64,000 nucleotides of DNA from Nesterenkonia sandarakina (GTDB taxonomy: Bacteria; Actinomycetota; Actinomycetes; Actinomycetales; Micrococcaceae), in the NCBI RefSeq assembly GCF_013410215.1, contig NZ_JACCFQ010000001.1:248001-312000 (forward strand), in the 5' to 3' direction. This document shows positions 1 to 8,894 of the stretch, piece after piece; the stretch's first letter is position 1; each line of letters begins with the position of its first letter. The notes beneath the pieces were generated by a model. It saw nothing but the letters and a program-made list of their open reading frames with translations. It searched no databases and had not been told where the DNA came from. The position numbers and the translations under genes are program-made.

Positions 1-1
1 C

Positions 2-1222
2 CCGTTGGCGGCTCCGGCCTGCCGGGAGACCGGGGTGCAACGCGTGCTGACCGTGGCGGAGGGAGCCGCTGCGGGTGGCGAGCTCGCCGAGTTCCCGGTA
101 CCCGTGGAGGATTTCGCGGCGGCCCTGGAGGCAGGCGCGGAGTTCCACCGCGACGTCTCCGTGGAGCTCGACGACCTCGCCGTGATCCTCTACACCTCAG
201 GGACCACCGGCAATCCCAAGGGCGCGATGCTCACGCACGGGAATCTGACCTGGAATGCGATCAACGTGCTCACCGACTTCGACCTCTCCAGCACCGACGT
301 CGCACTGATGATCGCACCGCTCTTCCACGTCGCAGCGCTGGGCCAGGGGGCGCTGCCAGTGCTGCTCAAGGGTGGGAGCATCATCTTGGAGCAGCGCTTC
401 GAACCGGGCCGGGTGCTGGCGCTGATCCAGGAGCACCGGGTCACCAACATCTCCGGGGTGCCCACCACGTTCCAGCTGCTGTGTGAGCATCCGACGTGGC
501 AGGACACAGACATCTCCTCGTTGCGCAACCTCACCTGCGGGGGCTCCGCGGTGCCGCTGCGGGTGCTCGACGCCTACGAGAGCCGTGGACTGGCCTTCAC
601 CATGGGCTACGGGATGACCGAGACCTCCCCGGGCGCCACCACGCTGCCCCCGGCGTACTCGCGATCGAAGCAGGGCTCCGGCGGACTCCCGCACTTCCAC
701 ACCGATGTCCGGGTGGTGGACCCGGCCGATCAGCCCTGCCCGGTGGGCGAGGTCGGTGAGATCCAGGTGCACGGCCCCAACGTGATCGCTGAGTACTGGA
801 ACCGACCCGAAGCGACGGCCTCCTCCTTCGTCCAGGAGCCTGATGGCCGCTGGCTCAAGACCGGGGATATGGGGTACTTCGATGAGGACGGCTTCCTCTT
901 CATCTCTGACCGGCTCAAGGACATGATCATCTCCGGTGGAGAGAACATCTACCCGGCGCAGGTGGAGCAGCAGATCGCCGCTCTCGAGGCGGTGGCCGCC
1001 GTCGCCGTGATCGGGGTCGAGGATGCCCGCTGGGGCGAGGTCCCGCGTGCGGTGATCGTGGTGCGCGAGGGTCACGAGCTCACCGAGGAGCAGGTGCTGC
1101 GTCATCTGGACGGCAAGCTTGCCCGCTACAAGATCCCGAAGTCGGTGGTGTTCGTGGAGTCCATGCCGCGCACCGCCTCGGGCAAGATCCGCAAACCTGA
1201 CCTGCGCCGGCAGTACGCCTAG
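2..1222 (+). CDS. AMP-dependent acyl-CoA synthetase/ligase, 5' end cut by window
   Basis: An adenylate-forming enzyme that activates a carboxylic acid with ATP and joins it to coenzyme A. The frame is open to the left edge, so the N-terminus is missing; about 407 codons remain of a family usually 500-550 residues long. Visible motifs are the phosphate-binding loop YTSGTTGNPKGAMLTH, the A5 motif GYGMTETSP, the hinge TGDMGYFDEDGFLFISDRLKDM (split here by function, not by gap) and the C-terminal PRTASGKIRK lysine motif. Its stop overlaps the stop of the convergent PadR gene by four bases. Lying beside vanAB, it may be a feruloyl-CoA or other aromatic-acid ligase; the substrate is inference, and a fatty acyl substrate is equally possible on sequence alone. 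Confidence 0.9.
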   Translation, partial: PLAAPACRETGVQRVLTVAEGAAAGGELAEFPVPVEDFAAALEAGAEFHRDVSVELDDLAVILYTSGTTGNPKGAMLTHGNLTWNAINVLTDFDLSSTDVALMIAPLFHVAALGQGALPVLLKGGSIILEQRFEPGRVLALIQEHRVTNISGVPTTFQLLCEHPTWQDTDISSLRNLTCGGSAVPLRVLDAYESRGLAFTMGYGMTETSPGATTLPPAYSRSKQGSGGLPHFHTDVRVVDPADQPCPVGEVGEIQVHGPNVIAEYWNRPEATASSFVQEPDGRWLKTGDMGYFDEDGFLFISDRLKDMIISGGENIYPAQVEQQIAALEAVAAVAVIGVEDARWGEVPRAVIVVREGHELTEEQVLRHLDGKLARYKIPKSVVFVESMPRTASGKIRKPDLRRQYA

Positions 1223-1917
1223 GCGGTGGTCGAGGAGCCGGCCTCGGGGGTCTCGCCGGGCGATGCCGCGGGGTTCTCGGCGGGCGATGCCGCCTGCGGG
1301 GTCTCCTCGGGCGCTGCCGCGGCGTCGAGCGTTTCCAGCAGCTCCAGGCCCCGGTGCGCCCAGTCCACCTCGGCCTGGGCCTGGCGGATCAGCCCCTCAT
1401 AGGCGAAGGCCTTGAAGGCGACGATGCGCTCGTGCTGCTCGGCGGGGTAGCGCTCGAGCCGGGCGGCGATCATCGGATGTTCATGGGACTCGATCGCCTG
1501 GACCTGGCTGCTCCACTGCGCGATCTGCTCGGTGTAGTGCGCCGCGTGCTGCGTCAAGTGCATGCGCACGCTCGCCGGGTCCGCCCATTCGAAGTACGCG
1601 GCCTGCATATGGGCCACATCGCGCCAGGGGGCATATTTCAGCGGAGTGGCCATCCACTCGCGGAACGCCGTCACTCCGGCCTCGGTGATGTAGTAGCGCG
1701 TCTTGGTGCCCTTCGGACCCCAGCGTTCCTGGCGTCCCTCCACCAGCGCCTCGGACTCCATCCGGCGCAGCTCGGGATAGATCTGCGAGTCCGGGGCATG
1801 CCAGACGTGCCCCACCGAGCCCTCGAACCGCTTGGCGGTCTCGTACCCGGTCAGCGGAGCTGCGGTGAGGATCGCCAGGAGGGCGTAGCGCAGGCTCAAG
1901 GCGTGGGGACCTTCCAT
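1219..1917 (-). CDS. PadR-family transcriptional regulator (VanR-like by context)
   Basis: A 232-residue DNA-binding repressor-type protein. The N-terminal winged helix carries the PadR pattern LRYALLAILTAAPLTGYE, followed by the wing segment ending in TRYYITEAG, and a C-terminal helical dimerisation region (PadR_C, Vir_reg) to about residue 190. The tail is rich in Ala, Pro and Glu. It is transcribed divergently from vanA across a 139-bp AT-richer spacer that holds a matching dyad at 1958-1975. PadR-type repressors are known to control vanillate demethylase operons in corynebacteria, so local control of vanAB is the likely job; the inducer (vanillate or a related phenolic) is inferred. Confidence 0.88.
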   Translation of the reverse strand: MEGPHALSLRYALLAILTAAPLTGYETAKRFEGSVGHVWHAPDSQIYPELRRMESEALVEGRQERWGPKGTKTRYYITEAGVTAFREWMATPLKYAPWRDVAHMQAAYFEWADPASVRMHLTQHAAHYTEQIAQWSSQVQAIESHEHPMIAARLERYPAEQHERIVAFKAFAYEGLIRQAQAEVDWAHRGLELLETLDAAAAPEETPQAASPAENPAASPGETPEAGSSTTA

Positions 1918-1957
1918 GATGGGACAGATGCTTGCCCTCCACTATATCCAGAGCTAT

Positions 1958-1975
1958 TGTGTGACTCGGAACACA
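1958..1975. promoter_or_regulatory. Candidate PadR operator, TGTGT-N8-ACACA
   Basis: A perfect dyad with 5-bp arms and an 8-bp spacer lies midway between the divergent PadR and vanA genes. PadR operators are classically ATGT-N8-ACAT, so arm spacing fits. The surrounding bases are unusually AT-rich for this genome, and a second palindrome (ATAGCTAT) lies close downstream, towards vanA. Confidence 0.5.
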
Positions 1976-2056
1976 TATAACTATGGAGATAGCTATTGGC
2001 GTGGGCGAGTGGACCGGATGGGCCGCCGCGGCGTCGCAGAGCCTCAGGAGGCGGAC

Positions 2057-3175
2057 ATGACAGATCTCAGCCCGAGCGGCGCCACCGCGAAGAACATGGC
2101 CTACCCGCTCAACGCCTGGTACGTGGCCGGATGGGACTACGAGGTCAACCGGAAGAAGATCCTCTCCCGGAAGATCGCAGACCGTCCGATGGCGCTCTAC
2201 CGCACCGAGGAGGGCCGCCCGGTGGCCTTGACCGATGCCTGCTGGCACCGGCTGGCTCCACTGTCCATGGGCTCCCTGGTGGGGCCCGACGGGGTCCAGT
2301 GTCCGTATCACGGCCTGCAGTACAACTCGGCCGGACGCTGCACCTTCATGCCGGCGCAGAAGACGATCAACCCCTCGGCGATGGTGAACTCCTTCCCGGT
2401 GGTGGAACGGCACCGGTTCATCTGGGTCTGGCCCGGGGACCCGATGCTCGCCGATGCCGCCCTGATCCCGGACATGCACCAGATGGGCTCGGATGAGTGG
2501 GCGGGCGACGGCAAGACCATCGAGGTGCGCGCGAACTACCAGCTGGTGCTGGATAACCTGATGGACCTCACCCACGAGGAGTTCCTGCATTCCTCCTCCA
2601 TCGGGCAGAAGGAGCTCAGCGAGTCCGACATCGAGGTGACCCACGACGATCGCACCGTCACCGTCTCCCGGTTCATGGAGAACATCGACGCGCCGCCGTT
2701 CTGGCTGAAGAACATGCGGGACAAGTTCCCGGACTTCGAGGGCAAGGTGGACCGCTGGCAGATCATCGAGTTCCAGATGCCCTCGACCATCTGCATCGAC
2801 GTGGGCGTCGCGAAGGCCGGCACCGGTGGGCTCACCGGGGACCGCAGCCAGGGCGTGAACGGGTATGTGATGAACACGATCTCCCCGGTGGATCAGGCCA
2901 ATGCCATGTACTACTGGGCCTTCATGCGCAACTACCGGTTGGAGAGCCAGCGGATCACCACCGAGCTGCGCGACGGCGTGCACGGGGTCTTCGCCGAGGA
3001 CGAGGAGATGCTCACCGCCCAGCAGCAGGCGATCGTGGAGAACCCGGATCACGAGTTCTACAACCTCAACATCGATGCCGGCGGCATGTGGGTGCGCCGG
3101 CTGATCCAGCGCGCCGTGGAGGCGGAGCGCTCCATGATGGCCTCCGACGCCGATCTCTCTGACGCCAAGGGCTGA
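2057..3175 (+). CDS. vanA: Vanillate O-demethylase oxygenase subunit (Rieske)
   Basis: Terminal oxygenase of a two-component aromatic-ring O-demethylase, converting vanillate to protocatechuate and formaldehyde. The 372-residue product has the Rieske [2Fe-2S] ligands C62-x-H64 and C82-x2-H85, and the mononuclear iron motif around DNLMDLTHEEFLH with H173 and H178. Length matches VanA. I chose the ATG at 2057 because AGGAGG lies 6 bases upstream; the frame is open further left but has no ribosome site there. The reductase vanB follows 6 bp downstream, forming one operon. Other Rieske demethylases (dicamba or toluene-sulfonate type) share the fold, so the substrate is a strong inference rather than proof. 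Confidence 0.88.
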   Translation: MTDLSPSGATAKNMAYPLNAWYVAGWDYEVNRKKILSRKIADRPMALYRTEEGRPVALTDACWHRLAPLSMGSLVGPDGVQCPYHGLQYNSAGRCTFMPAQKTINPSAMVNSFPVVERHRFIWVWPGDPMLADAALIPDMHQMGSDEWAGDGKTIEVRANYQLVLDNLMDLTHEEFLHSSSIGQKELSESDIEVTHDDRTVTVSRFMENIDAPPFWLKNMRDKFPDFEGKVDRWQIIEFQMPSTICIDVGVAKAGTGGLTGDRSQGVNGYVMNTISPVDQANAMYYWAFMRNYRLESQRITTELRDGVHGVFAEDEEMLTAQQQAIVENPDHEFYNLNIDAGGMWVRRLIQRAVEAERSMMASDADLSDAKG

Positions 3176-3181
3176 TCCCGG

Positions 3182-4210
3182 ATGTCACAGGGAACCCAGC
3201 TGCGCTGGCAGCGCGCCACGGTGCTCTCACATCGGGCCGCCGCCGAGGAGATCGCCGAGATCGTACTCGCCGGGGAGGCTCCGCTGTTCACCGAGCCCGG
3301 CGCGCACATAGATGTGCGAGTACTCCCGGGCCGGACCGATTCAGAATCGGTGCGTTCCTACTCGGTGGTCGAGGGCGCGGCAGACGGCAGCTGGGTGAAG
3401 GTCGGGGTGCGCCGCTCCCCCACCTCGCGCGGCGGGTCCCGGTTCATGCACGCCCTGAAACCCGGGGATGCGCTGGAGGTGACCGCTCCGCTGCAGAACT
3501 TCCCGCTGCGGGTGGGTGCCCCGCGCTACGTGCTGCTCGCCGGCGGCGTGGGCATCACCGCGATCCATGCGATGGCCCGGGTGCTCAAACGCCTCGGCAC
3601 GGACTATCAGCTGATCTTCGTCGGACGCTCCCGCCCGGCGATGGCGTTCCTCGAGGAGCTGCGCGAGGAGCACGGACCCCGGCTGCGGCTCTCGGTGGAT
3701 GACGAGGGCGACGTCCTCGACGTGCACGAGCTGCTCGCGGATGTGGACGCCTCCACGGAGTTCTACATGTGCGGCCCCATCCGACTGATGGACGCGGTGC
3801 GCCGAGCCTGGATCGAGCGCGGGCTGCCGCTGCCGAACCTGCGCTATGAGACCTTCGGCAACAGCGGCTGGTTCGACCCGGAGGAGTTCGAGCTGCGGAT
3901 CCGCGGGTCCGAGCGCAACACTGTCGTCTCCTCGGAGGAGTCGATCCTGGAGGCGCTGGAGCGGGTCGGGGTGGAGCCGATGTACGACTGCCGCAAGGGA
4001 GAATGCGGGCTCTGCGTGGTCAAGGCGCAGCAGCTGAACGGGGTGATCGACCACCGGGACGTCTTCTTCGACGAGGAGGAGAAGAGCTCAGACACCAAGC
4101 TCTGCGTCTGCGTCTCCCGGGTGGCCTCGCGCAGCGGGGCTGGTGCCGAGGCGTGCGGCGCAGACTCATCGGCCCACGCCCGGCCCTCGCTGACCCTCGA
4201 CTTCCCCTGA
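3182..4210 (+). CDS. vanB: Vanillate O-demethylase ferredoxin-reductase subunit
   Basis: Electron-transfer partner of VanA: NAD(P)H to FMN/FAD to a plant-type [2Fe-2S] centre. The 342-residue chain has the flavin motif RSYSVV near residue 58, the nucleotide-binding segment GGVGITAI at 121-128, CGP at 197-199, and a C-terminal ferredoxin domain with C270, C275, C278 and C308. This domain order (reductase then ferredoxin) is that of phthalate dioxygenase reductase and VanB. About 29 residues follow the last cluster ligand, which is a little longer than usual. It starts 6 bp after vanA and ends before an inverted-repeat element. Confidence 0.9.
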   Translation: MSQGTQLRWQRATVLSHRAAAEEIAEIVLAGEAPLFTEPGAHIDVRVLPGRTDSESVRSYSVVEGAADGSWVKVGVRRSPTSRGGSRFMHALKPGDALEVTAPLQNFPLRVGAPRYVLLAGGVGITAIHAMARVLKRLGTDYQLIFVGRSRPAMAFLEELREEHGPRLRLSVDDEGDVLDVHELLADVDASTEFYMCGPIRLMDAVRRAWIERGLPLPNLRYETFGNSGWFDPEEFELRIRGSERNTVVSSEESILEALERVGVEPMYDCRKGECGLCVVKAQQLNGVIDHRDVFFDEEEKSSDTKLCVCVSRVASRSGAGAEACGADSSAHARPSLTLDFP

Positions 4211-4223
4211 CCCCTCCCCCCAG

Positions 4224-4297
4224 CGTTGAGGGGCGGATTCGGCGGGTATCTCATGGGCGAGAAGGCCCCAAGTGGTCGCAGAATCCGCCCCTCAACG
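4224..4297. repeat. Hairpin-in-hairpin intergenic element, copy A
   Basis: Perfect 17-bp arms, CGTTGAGGGGCGGATTC at 4224-4240 and its complement at 4281-4297, enclose a 40-nt loop. Inside the loop TCTC and GAGA can form a small second stem. The element sits between the convergent vanB and flavin-oxidoreductase genes. Its arms and loop length match the copy at 40726-40795 almost exactly. It could act as a bidirectional terminator but lacks the short loop and T-run of a standard one. Confidence 0.75.
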
Positions 4298-4317
4298 AAG
4301 GAGGCTGGGTGGGTGGG

Positions 4318-5340
4318 CTATTTCCAGCCCAGCGGCTTGGCCACGTGTTCCATCAGGGATTCGAGGATGTGGGCGTTGTAGTCCACCCCCAGCTGGTTGG
4401 GCACGGTGACCAGCACCGTGTCCGCGGCCTGGACGGCTTCGTCCTTGGCGAGCTCCTCCACCAGCACGTCCGGCTCGGCGGTGAAGCTGCGGCCGAAGAT
4501 GGCCCGGGTCTTCTCGTCGATCATCCCGATCTGGTCCTGGGAGTCGCGCTGGCCCAGGAAGTAGGCCCGATCCTGGTCCGAGACGATCGGCAGGATCGAG
4601 CGGGAGACCGAGACCCTCGGTTCGAAGCCGTGGTCGTGCTTGGCCCATTCCTCGCGGAAGGCCTGGATCTGCTTGGCCTGCTGGATGTGGAAGGCCTCGC
4701 CGGTCTCGTCGTCTTTCAGCGTGGAGCTCATCAGGTTCATCCCGCGCGAGGCAGCCCAGCGCGCGGTGGCGTCGGAGCCCGCGCCCCACCAGATCCGCTG
4801 ACGCAGACCCTCGGAGTGCGGCTCCAGGCGCAGCAGCCCGGGCGGGTTGGGGAACATCGGGCGCGGGCTGGGCTCGGCGAAGCCCTGCCCGGAGAGCACC
4901 TGCAGTGCCACCTCGGTGTGCCGGCGCCCCATGTCGGCGTCGGACTCCCCCTCGGCTGGCTGGTAGCCGAAGTGCCGCCAGCCCTCCACGGCCTGCTCTG
5001 GTGAGCCCCGGGAGATGCCGAGCTGCAGCCTGCCTTCGGCGATGAGATCTGCCGCTCCGGCGTCCTCAGCGAAGTAGAGCGGGTTCTCGTAGCGCATGTC
5101 GATCACGCCGGTGCCGATCTCGATCCGCGAGGTCTTGGCCCCGACGGCGGCGAGCAGCGGGAACGGCGAGGCCAGCTGCCGGGCGAAGTGGTGCACCCGG
5201 TAGTAGGCTCCGTCGACGCCGAGCTCTTCGGCCGCGACAGCGAGGTCGATGGACTGCAGCAGCAAGTCAGAGGCAGAACGGGTCTGCGAATGCGGTGAGG
5301 GCGTCCAGTGTCCGAAGGAGAGGAATCCGAGTTTTTTCAC
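4318..5340 (-). CDS. LLM-class flavin-dependent oxidoreductase
   Basis: A luciferase-like (bacterial luciferase/F420-or-FMN monooxygenase) TIM-barrel protein of 340 residues. The N-terminus LGFLSFGHWTP and the segment RIEIGTGVIDMRYENPLYFA are typical of the family, as is GRLQLGISRGSPEQAVEGW. It starts at GTG with a purine-rich GGAGGGGGTG about 11 bases upstream. It lies 28 bp after folD on the same strand and may share its transcript. The physiological substrate cannot be read from the sequence. Confidence 0.85.
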   Translation of the reverse strand: MKKLGFLSFGHWTPSPHSQTRSASDLLLQSIDLAVAAEELGVDGAYYRVHHFARQLASPFPLLAAVGAKTSRIEIGTGVIDMRYENPLYFAEDAGAADLIAEGRLQLGISRGSPEQAVEGWRHFGYQPAEGESDADMGRRHTEVALQVLSGQGFAEPSPRPMFPNPPGLLRLEPHSEGLRQRIWWGAGSDATARWAASRGMNLMSSTLKDDETGEAFHIQQAKQIQAFREEWAKHDHGFEPRVSVSRSILPIVSDQDRAYFLGQRDSQDQIGMIDEKTRAIFGRSFTAEPDVLVEELAKDEAVQAADTVLVTVPNQLGVDYNAHILESLMEHVAKPLGWK

Positions 5341-5368
5341 ATTTGAAATAACACCCCCTCCGCCGGGA

Positions 5369-6301
5369 CTATTCCGAGAGCGCGCGCTCCGCGGTGAGCA
5401 CCACGTTGGCCAGCAGCTCGGCCCGGGTCATCGGCCCCACGCCTCCGGGGTTCGGCGAATACCAGGAGGCCACCGCCTCGATGCCAGGAGCGAAGTCCCC
5501 GTAGATCTTGGCCTTGCCGGTCTCCGGGTTCACCTCCCGGGTGACTCCCACATCCAGGGCGATCACACCGGGCTTCAGGTCCGCCGGGTCGATCATGTGC
5601 TTGACCCCGGCGGCGGCGACGACGACGTCGGCGCTCCCCAGATGCGCGGGGAGGTCCTTGGTCCCGGTGTGGCACAGGGTGACGGTGGCGTTGATCTCGC
5701 GCCGGGTCAGCAGCAGCCCGATCGGCCGACCGATGGTGACCCCGCGTCCGACGACGACCACGTGCTTGCCGCGCAGGTCCAGCCCGTAATGGTCCAAGAG
5801 GTCCACACAGCCCTTGGGCGTGCAGGGAAGCGGGGTGCTGATCTCGTCATTGACGTTGGCGACCAGCCGGCCCAGGTTCATCGGGTGCAGCCCGTCGGCG
5901 TCCTTCTCCGGGGAGATCGCCTCCAGCACCTTCTGCGTGTCCAGGTGCTTGGGCAGCGGCAGCTGCACGATGTAGCCCGTGCAGGCGGGATCGTTGTTGA
6001 GCTTCTCGATCTCGGTGAGCAGCTGCTCCTGGGTGGTCTCCGCCGGGAGCTCCACCTGGATCGAGGTGATCCCCACCTCGGCGCAGTCCCGGTGCTTGCC
6101 TGCCACATAGGACTGGCTTCCGGGGTCTGCGCCGACCAGCACGGTGCCCAGGCCGGGGGTGATGCCGCGGGCCTTGAGCGCGGCGACGCGGTCGGCGAGG
6201 TCAGCCTTCAGCGCCTTCGCGGTGGCCTTGCCATCGAGGACCCGAGCGCCGGCCGGGGCGCCGGCGTCGTCGTTCTGGGGGGCAGCGGGGGTCTGCGTCA
6301 T
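5369..6301 (-). CDS. folD: Bifunctional methylenetetrahydrofolate dehydrogenase/cyclohydrolase
   Basis: Interconverts 5,10-methylene- and 10-formyl-tetrahydrofolate using NADP+, feeding one-carbon units to purine synthesis. The catalytic lysine lies in [15 protein letters not shown], followed by QLPLPKH, PCTPKG and the nucleotide-binding [16 protein letters not shown]. About 20 Ala/Pro-rich residues precede the conserved core. The start is uncertain: ATG at 6301 leaves 8 bp after the glyA stop, while in-frame GTG codons at 6313 and 6316 overlap glyA. It forms an operon with glyA, whose product makes its substrate. Confidence 0.95.
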   Translation of the reverse strand: MTQTPAAPQNDDAGAPAGARVLDGKATAKALKADLADRVAALKARGITPGLGTVLVGADPGSQSYVAGKHRDCAEVGITSIQVELPAETTQEQLLTEIEKLNNDPACTGYIVQLPLPKHLDTQKVLEAISPEKDADGLHPMNLGRLVANVNDEISTPLPCTPKGCVDLLDHYGLDLRGKHVVVVGRGVTIGRPIGLLLTRREINATVTLCHTGTKDLPAHLGSADVVVAAAGVKHMIDPADLKPGVIALDVGVTREVNPETGKAKIYGDFAPGIEAVASWYSPNPGGVGPMTRAELLANVVLTAERALSE

Positions 6302-6309
6302 ACCTGGGT

Positions 6310-7587
6310 TCACCACTCCTCGAGGCCCTCATAGAGCGGGAAGGCCTTGGTCAGCGCGCTGACGCGGGACTTCAGCCCGTGCAGGTCCGCGTCTGGCTTG
6401 AGCGCCTCGGCGATGATGTCGGCGACCTCGCTGAACTCCTTCTCGGCGAAGCCGCGGGTGGCCAGGGCCGGGGTGCCGATGCGCAGCCCGGAGGTGGTCA
6501 TCGGCGGGCGCGGATCATTGGGCACCGCGTTGCGGTTCACGGTGATGCCGACCTCGTGGAGCCGGTCCTCGGCCTGCTTGCCGTCCAGCTCGGAGCCGCG
6601 CAGGTCCACCAGCACCAGGTGCACGTCGGTGCCGCCGGTGAGCACCGAGACGCCGTGCTCGGTGACATCCGCAGCGATCAGCCGCTTGGCCAGGATCTGG
6701 GCACCTTCGATGGTGCGCTTCTGCCGCTCGGCGAACTCCTCAGAGCCGGCGATCTTGAACGCGATGGCCTTGGCCGCGATGGCGTGCATCAGCGGGCCGC
6801 CCTGCTGACCGGGGAAGACCGCGGAGTTGATCTTCTTCTTGTGCTCTTCCTTGGTCAGGATGATGCCCGAGCGCGGACCGGCAAGGGTCTTGTGCACCGT
6901 GGTGGTGACGACGTCGGCGTAGGGCACCGGGTTCGGGTGCAGTCCGGCGGCGACCAGGCCGGCGAAGTGCGCCATGTCCACCCAGAGGATCGCGCCGACC
7001 TCGTCGGCGATCTCGCGGAAGCGGGCGAAGTCCAGCTGCCGGGGGTAGGCCGACCAGCCGGCCACGATCATGTCGGGCTGCTCGGCGATGGCCTGCTCGC
7101 GGACCTTGTCCATGTCGATCACACCGGTCTCGGCGTCGACCTCGTAGGCGGCGATCTCGTAGAACTTCCCGGAGAAGTTCAGCTTCATGCCGTGGGTCAG
7201 GTGACCGCCGTGGGCCAGGGAGAGGCCCATGAGCTTATCGCCGGGCTTCAGGAAGGCGGTCATCACCGCAACGTTGGCCTGCGCGCCGGCGTGGGGCTGG
7301 ACGTTGGCGTGCTCTGCGCCGAAGAGCGCCTTGGCGCGTTCGATCGCGAGGTTCTCCGCGACGTCGACGAACTCGCAGCCGCCGTAGTAGCGCCGCCCCG
7401 GGTAGCCCTCGGCGTACTTGTTCGTGAGCACTGAGCCCTGGGCCTGCAGGACTGCGCGGGGGACGAAGTTCTCACTGGCGATCATCTCGAGGGTGTCGCG
7501 CTGGCGTCCCAGCTCATCCGAGATCGCCTGCGCGATCTCTGGATCGACCTCGGCCAACGGGGCGTTGTTGATATCCGGTGTGCTCAT
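6310..7587 (-). CDS. glyA: Serine hydroxymethyltransferase
   Basis: PLP enzyme that converts serine and tetrahydrofolate to glycine and methylene-tetrahydrofolate. The 425-residue length is normal. The PLP lysine is in [35 protein letters not shown] and HFAGLVAAG are further family hallmarks. An AAGGAGAG ribosome site precedes the ATG. It is first in the glyA-folD pair. I looked for a glycine riboswitch in the roughly 170-bp leader and saw no recognisable core. Confidence 0.97.
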   Translation of the reverse strand: MSTPDINNAPLAEVDPEIAQAISDELGRQRDTLEMIASENFVPRAVLQAQGSVLTNKYAEGYPGRRYYGGCEFVDVAENLAIERAKALFGAEHANVQPHAGAQANVAVMTAFLKPGDKLMGLSLAHGGHLTHGMKLNFSGKFYEIAAYEVDAETGVIDMDKVREQAIAEQPDMIVAGWSAYPRQLDFARFREIADEVGAILWVDMAHFAGLVAAGLHPNPVPYADVVTTTVHKTLAGPRSGIILTKEEHKKKINSAVFPGQQGGPLMHAIAAKAIAFKIAGSEEFAERQKRTIEGAQILAKRLIAADVTEHGVSVLTGGTDVHLVLVDLRGSELDGKQAEDRLHEVGITVNRNAVPNDPRPPMTTSGLRIGTPALATRGFAEKEFSEVADIIAEALKPDADLHGLKSRVSALTKAFPLYEGLEEW

Positions 7588-7728
7588 GGACTGAAGCTCT
7601 CCTTGCGGATGAAGACGGGGCAGCGTGAGTCAGTCTATCGTCCAGTTCCGGCGCGCACGCCGAAGAGAGCGGGACGACCCCGTCAGGACAGGGATGTGGC
7701 CGTATGTGACACGTATCGGGTTTTATTG

Positions 7729-7739
7729 TGAATGATTCA
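7729..7739. promoter_or_regulatory. Candidate Fur-family operator (TGAATGATTCA)
   Basis: An 11-bp perfect dyad around a central G lies 21 bases before the start codon of the Fur-family gene, in an AT-rich patch. Fur-type repressors often bind such AT-rich dyads and control their own genes. It is a short match, so moderate to low confidence. Confidence 0.35.
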
Positions 7740-7760
7740 TAAGTGCGGCACACTGGAGTC

Positions 7761-8216
7761 ATGATCACCTCCGACTGGCCAGACCGGCTGCGCGAACGCG
7801 GACTCCGCGTCACCCGCCAGCGTCTCGCCGTCCTTGAGGTGGTCGCGGCGCAGCCACATAAGCCTGCCGATGCCATCCATAGTGCCGTGAAGGAGCAGCT
7901 GCCTGAGATCACCGTGCAGTCGGTCTACACGGTGCTGCATGATCTCACCGCCCGCGAGCTGCTGCGCAGATTCGATCCCCCAGGATCCCCGGCCTGTTAC
8001 GAGACCCGCACGCATGACAACCACCATCACGCGATCTGCACCCGATGCGGTCGGATCGAAGATGTGGAGTGCGTCCATGGGGAGGCCCCGTGCCTGCAGG
8101 CCCCGGCCAGTCTGGGAATGCAGATCCAGGTCGCCGACGTCGTCTTCCGGGGCATCTGCCGCGAGTGTGCCGCAGCCTCCGAAGATCTCGTGGGCTCCGG
8201 CGCCGCCGAGGCCTGA
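7761..8216 (+). CDS. Fur-family metal- or peroxide-responsive repressor
   Basis: A 151-residue winged-helix regulator. The DNA-binding half includes LRVTRQRLAVLEVV and the recognition region TVQSVYTVLHDLT. The metal-binding segment HDNHHHAICTRCGRIEDVEC and the C-terminal CRECA supply the histidines and CxxC pairs of regulatory and structural sites. The ATG at 7761 is favoured by GGAG just upstream; an in-frame codon 18 bases earlier has no such support. Actinobacterial relatives of this length include the peroxide-type FurA/CatR beside catalase genes, but no catalase is adjacent, so iron, zinc or peroxide sensing cannot be told apart. Confidence 0.88.
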   Translation: MITSDWPDRLRERGLRVTRQRLAVLEVVAAQPHKPADAIHSAVKEQLPEITVQSVYTVLHDLTARELLRRFDPPGSPACYETRTHDNHHHAICTRCGRIEDVECVHGEAPCLQAPASLGMQIQVADVVFRGICRECAAASEDLVGSGAAEA

Positions 8217-8286
8217 GGCCTTTCCCAAGCGTGATCCCCACGGGCGTCCGGTAACGCTCCCTTAGGTGGGTAGACCTGCACGACGA

Positions 8287-8330
8287 AGAGAGCCCCTGCG
8301 GGGAGCTGACGCTCTCCGCAGGGGCTCTCT
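8287..8330. terminator. Bidirectional terminator hairpin
   Basis: Perfect 15-bp GC-rich arms (8287-8301 and 8316-8330) around a 14-nt loop, placed between the convergent Fur-family gene and an acidic lipoprotein gene. Confidence 0.75.
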
Positions 8331-8346
8331 CGAGAAAAGACGACGA

Positions 8347-8622
8347 TCACATGTCTTCGTCTTCATCCATGGTCTCGTCCTCCATCGGGGACTCCTCCAT
8401 GGTCTCGTCCTCCATCGGGGACTCCTCCATGGTCTCGTCCTCCATGGGGGTCTCCTCCTCCATCGGAGTCTCTTCCATGGTGTCTTCCTCGGTGGCCGGA
8501 TCCTCGACTGCCGGATCCTCGGTGCCGCCGTCGTCGCAGGCGGTGGCGCCGAACAGGGCCAGGGAGCCGACGCCGACCACGCCGGCGAGGGTGCGAAGCT
8601 TGCTGGTTTCGGTGGTAGCCAT
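8347..8622 (-). CDS. Small acidic, repeat-containing secreted protein/lipoprotein
   Basis: A 91-residue protein with an export signal (residues about 8-30, LRTLAGVVGVGSLALFGATAC) ending in a Cys that could be lipidated, although ATAC is a weak lipobox. Everything after it is Glu/Asp/Met/Thr/Pro, made of repeated ETMEESPMED units ending DEDEDM, with no predicted fold. The repeats are perfect at DNA level (8366-8455). The start is set by GACGGAGG upstream of ATG at 8622. No known family is recognised; a low-complexity surface polyanion is the most that can be said. Confidence 0.75.
   Translation of the reverse strand: MATTETSKLRTLAGVVGVGSLALFGATACDDGGTEDPAVEDPATEEDTMEETPMEEETPMEDETMEESPMEDETMEESPMEDETMDEDEDM
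8366..8455. repeat. 30-bp in-frame tandem repeat, three units
   Basis: Units at 8366-8395, 8396-8425 and 8426-8455. The first two are identical; the third differs at two positions near its end. A degenerate fourth unit continues to about 8480. Each encodes ten residues, so copy number could change without breaking the frame. Confidence 0.9.
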
Positions 8623-8894
8623 AATTCGTTTACCTCCGTCATTCGCATCGAGAGATGCTGCGCGGTCTTTCCGCGGTCTGTCATCGTTGAGTGACCGTGT
8701 GGGGTCCCGTTGATGACCTGATTCCATCCTGCACAGATCGCAGGCCTCGGGAAAAGCCGAGGCGGGCCCCGGTGCGGAATTCACGGTGAACTCGGACGGG
8801 CTATGGAGCTGATGTTGTCCTGGAACGCGTTTTCTGAGCAAATCCTGGGAATCTCCCGAGCGTCGGTGTCCGCGCCGAGCAGCAGGTCCTCAGG

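Noticed and set aside
7588-7760. Glycine riboswitch before glyA
   Set aside because: No recognisable conserved core or tandem aptamer pattern in the leader.
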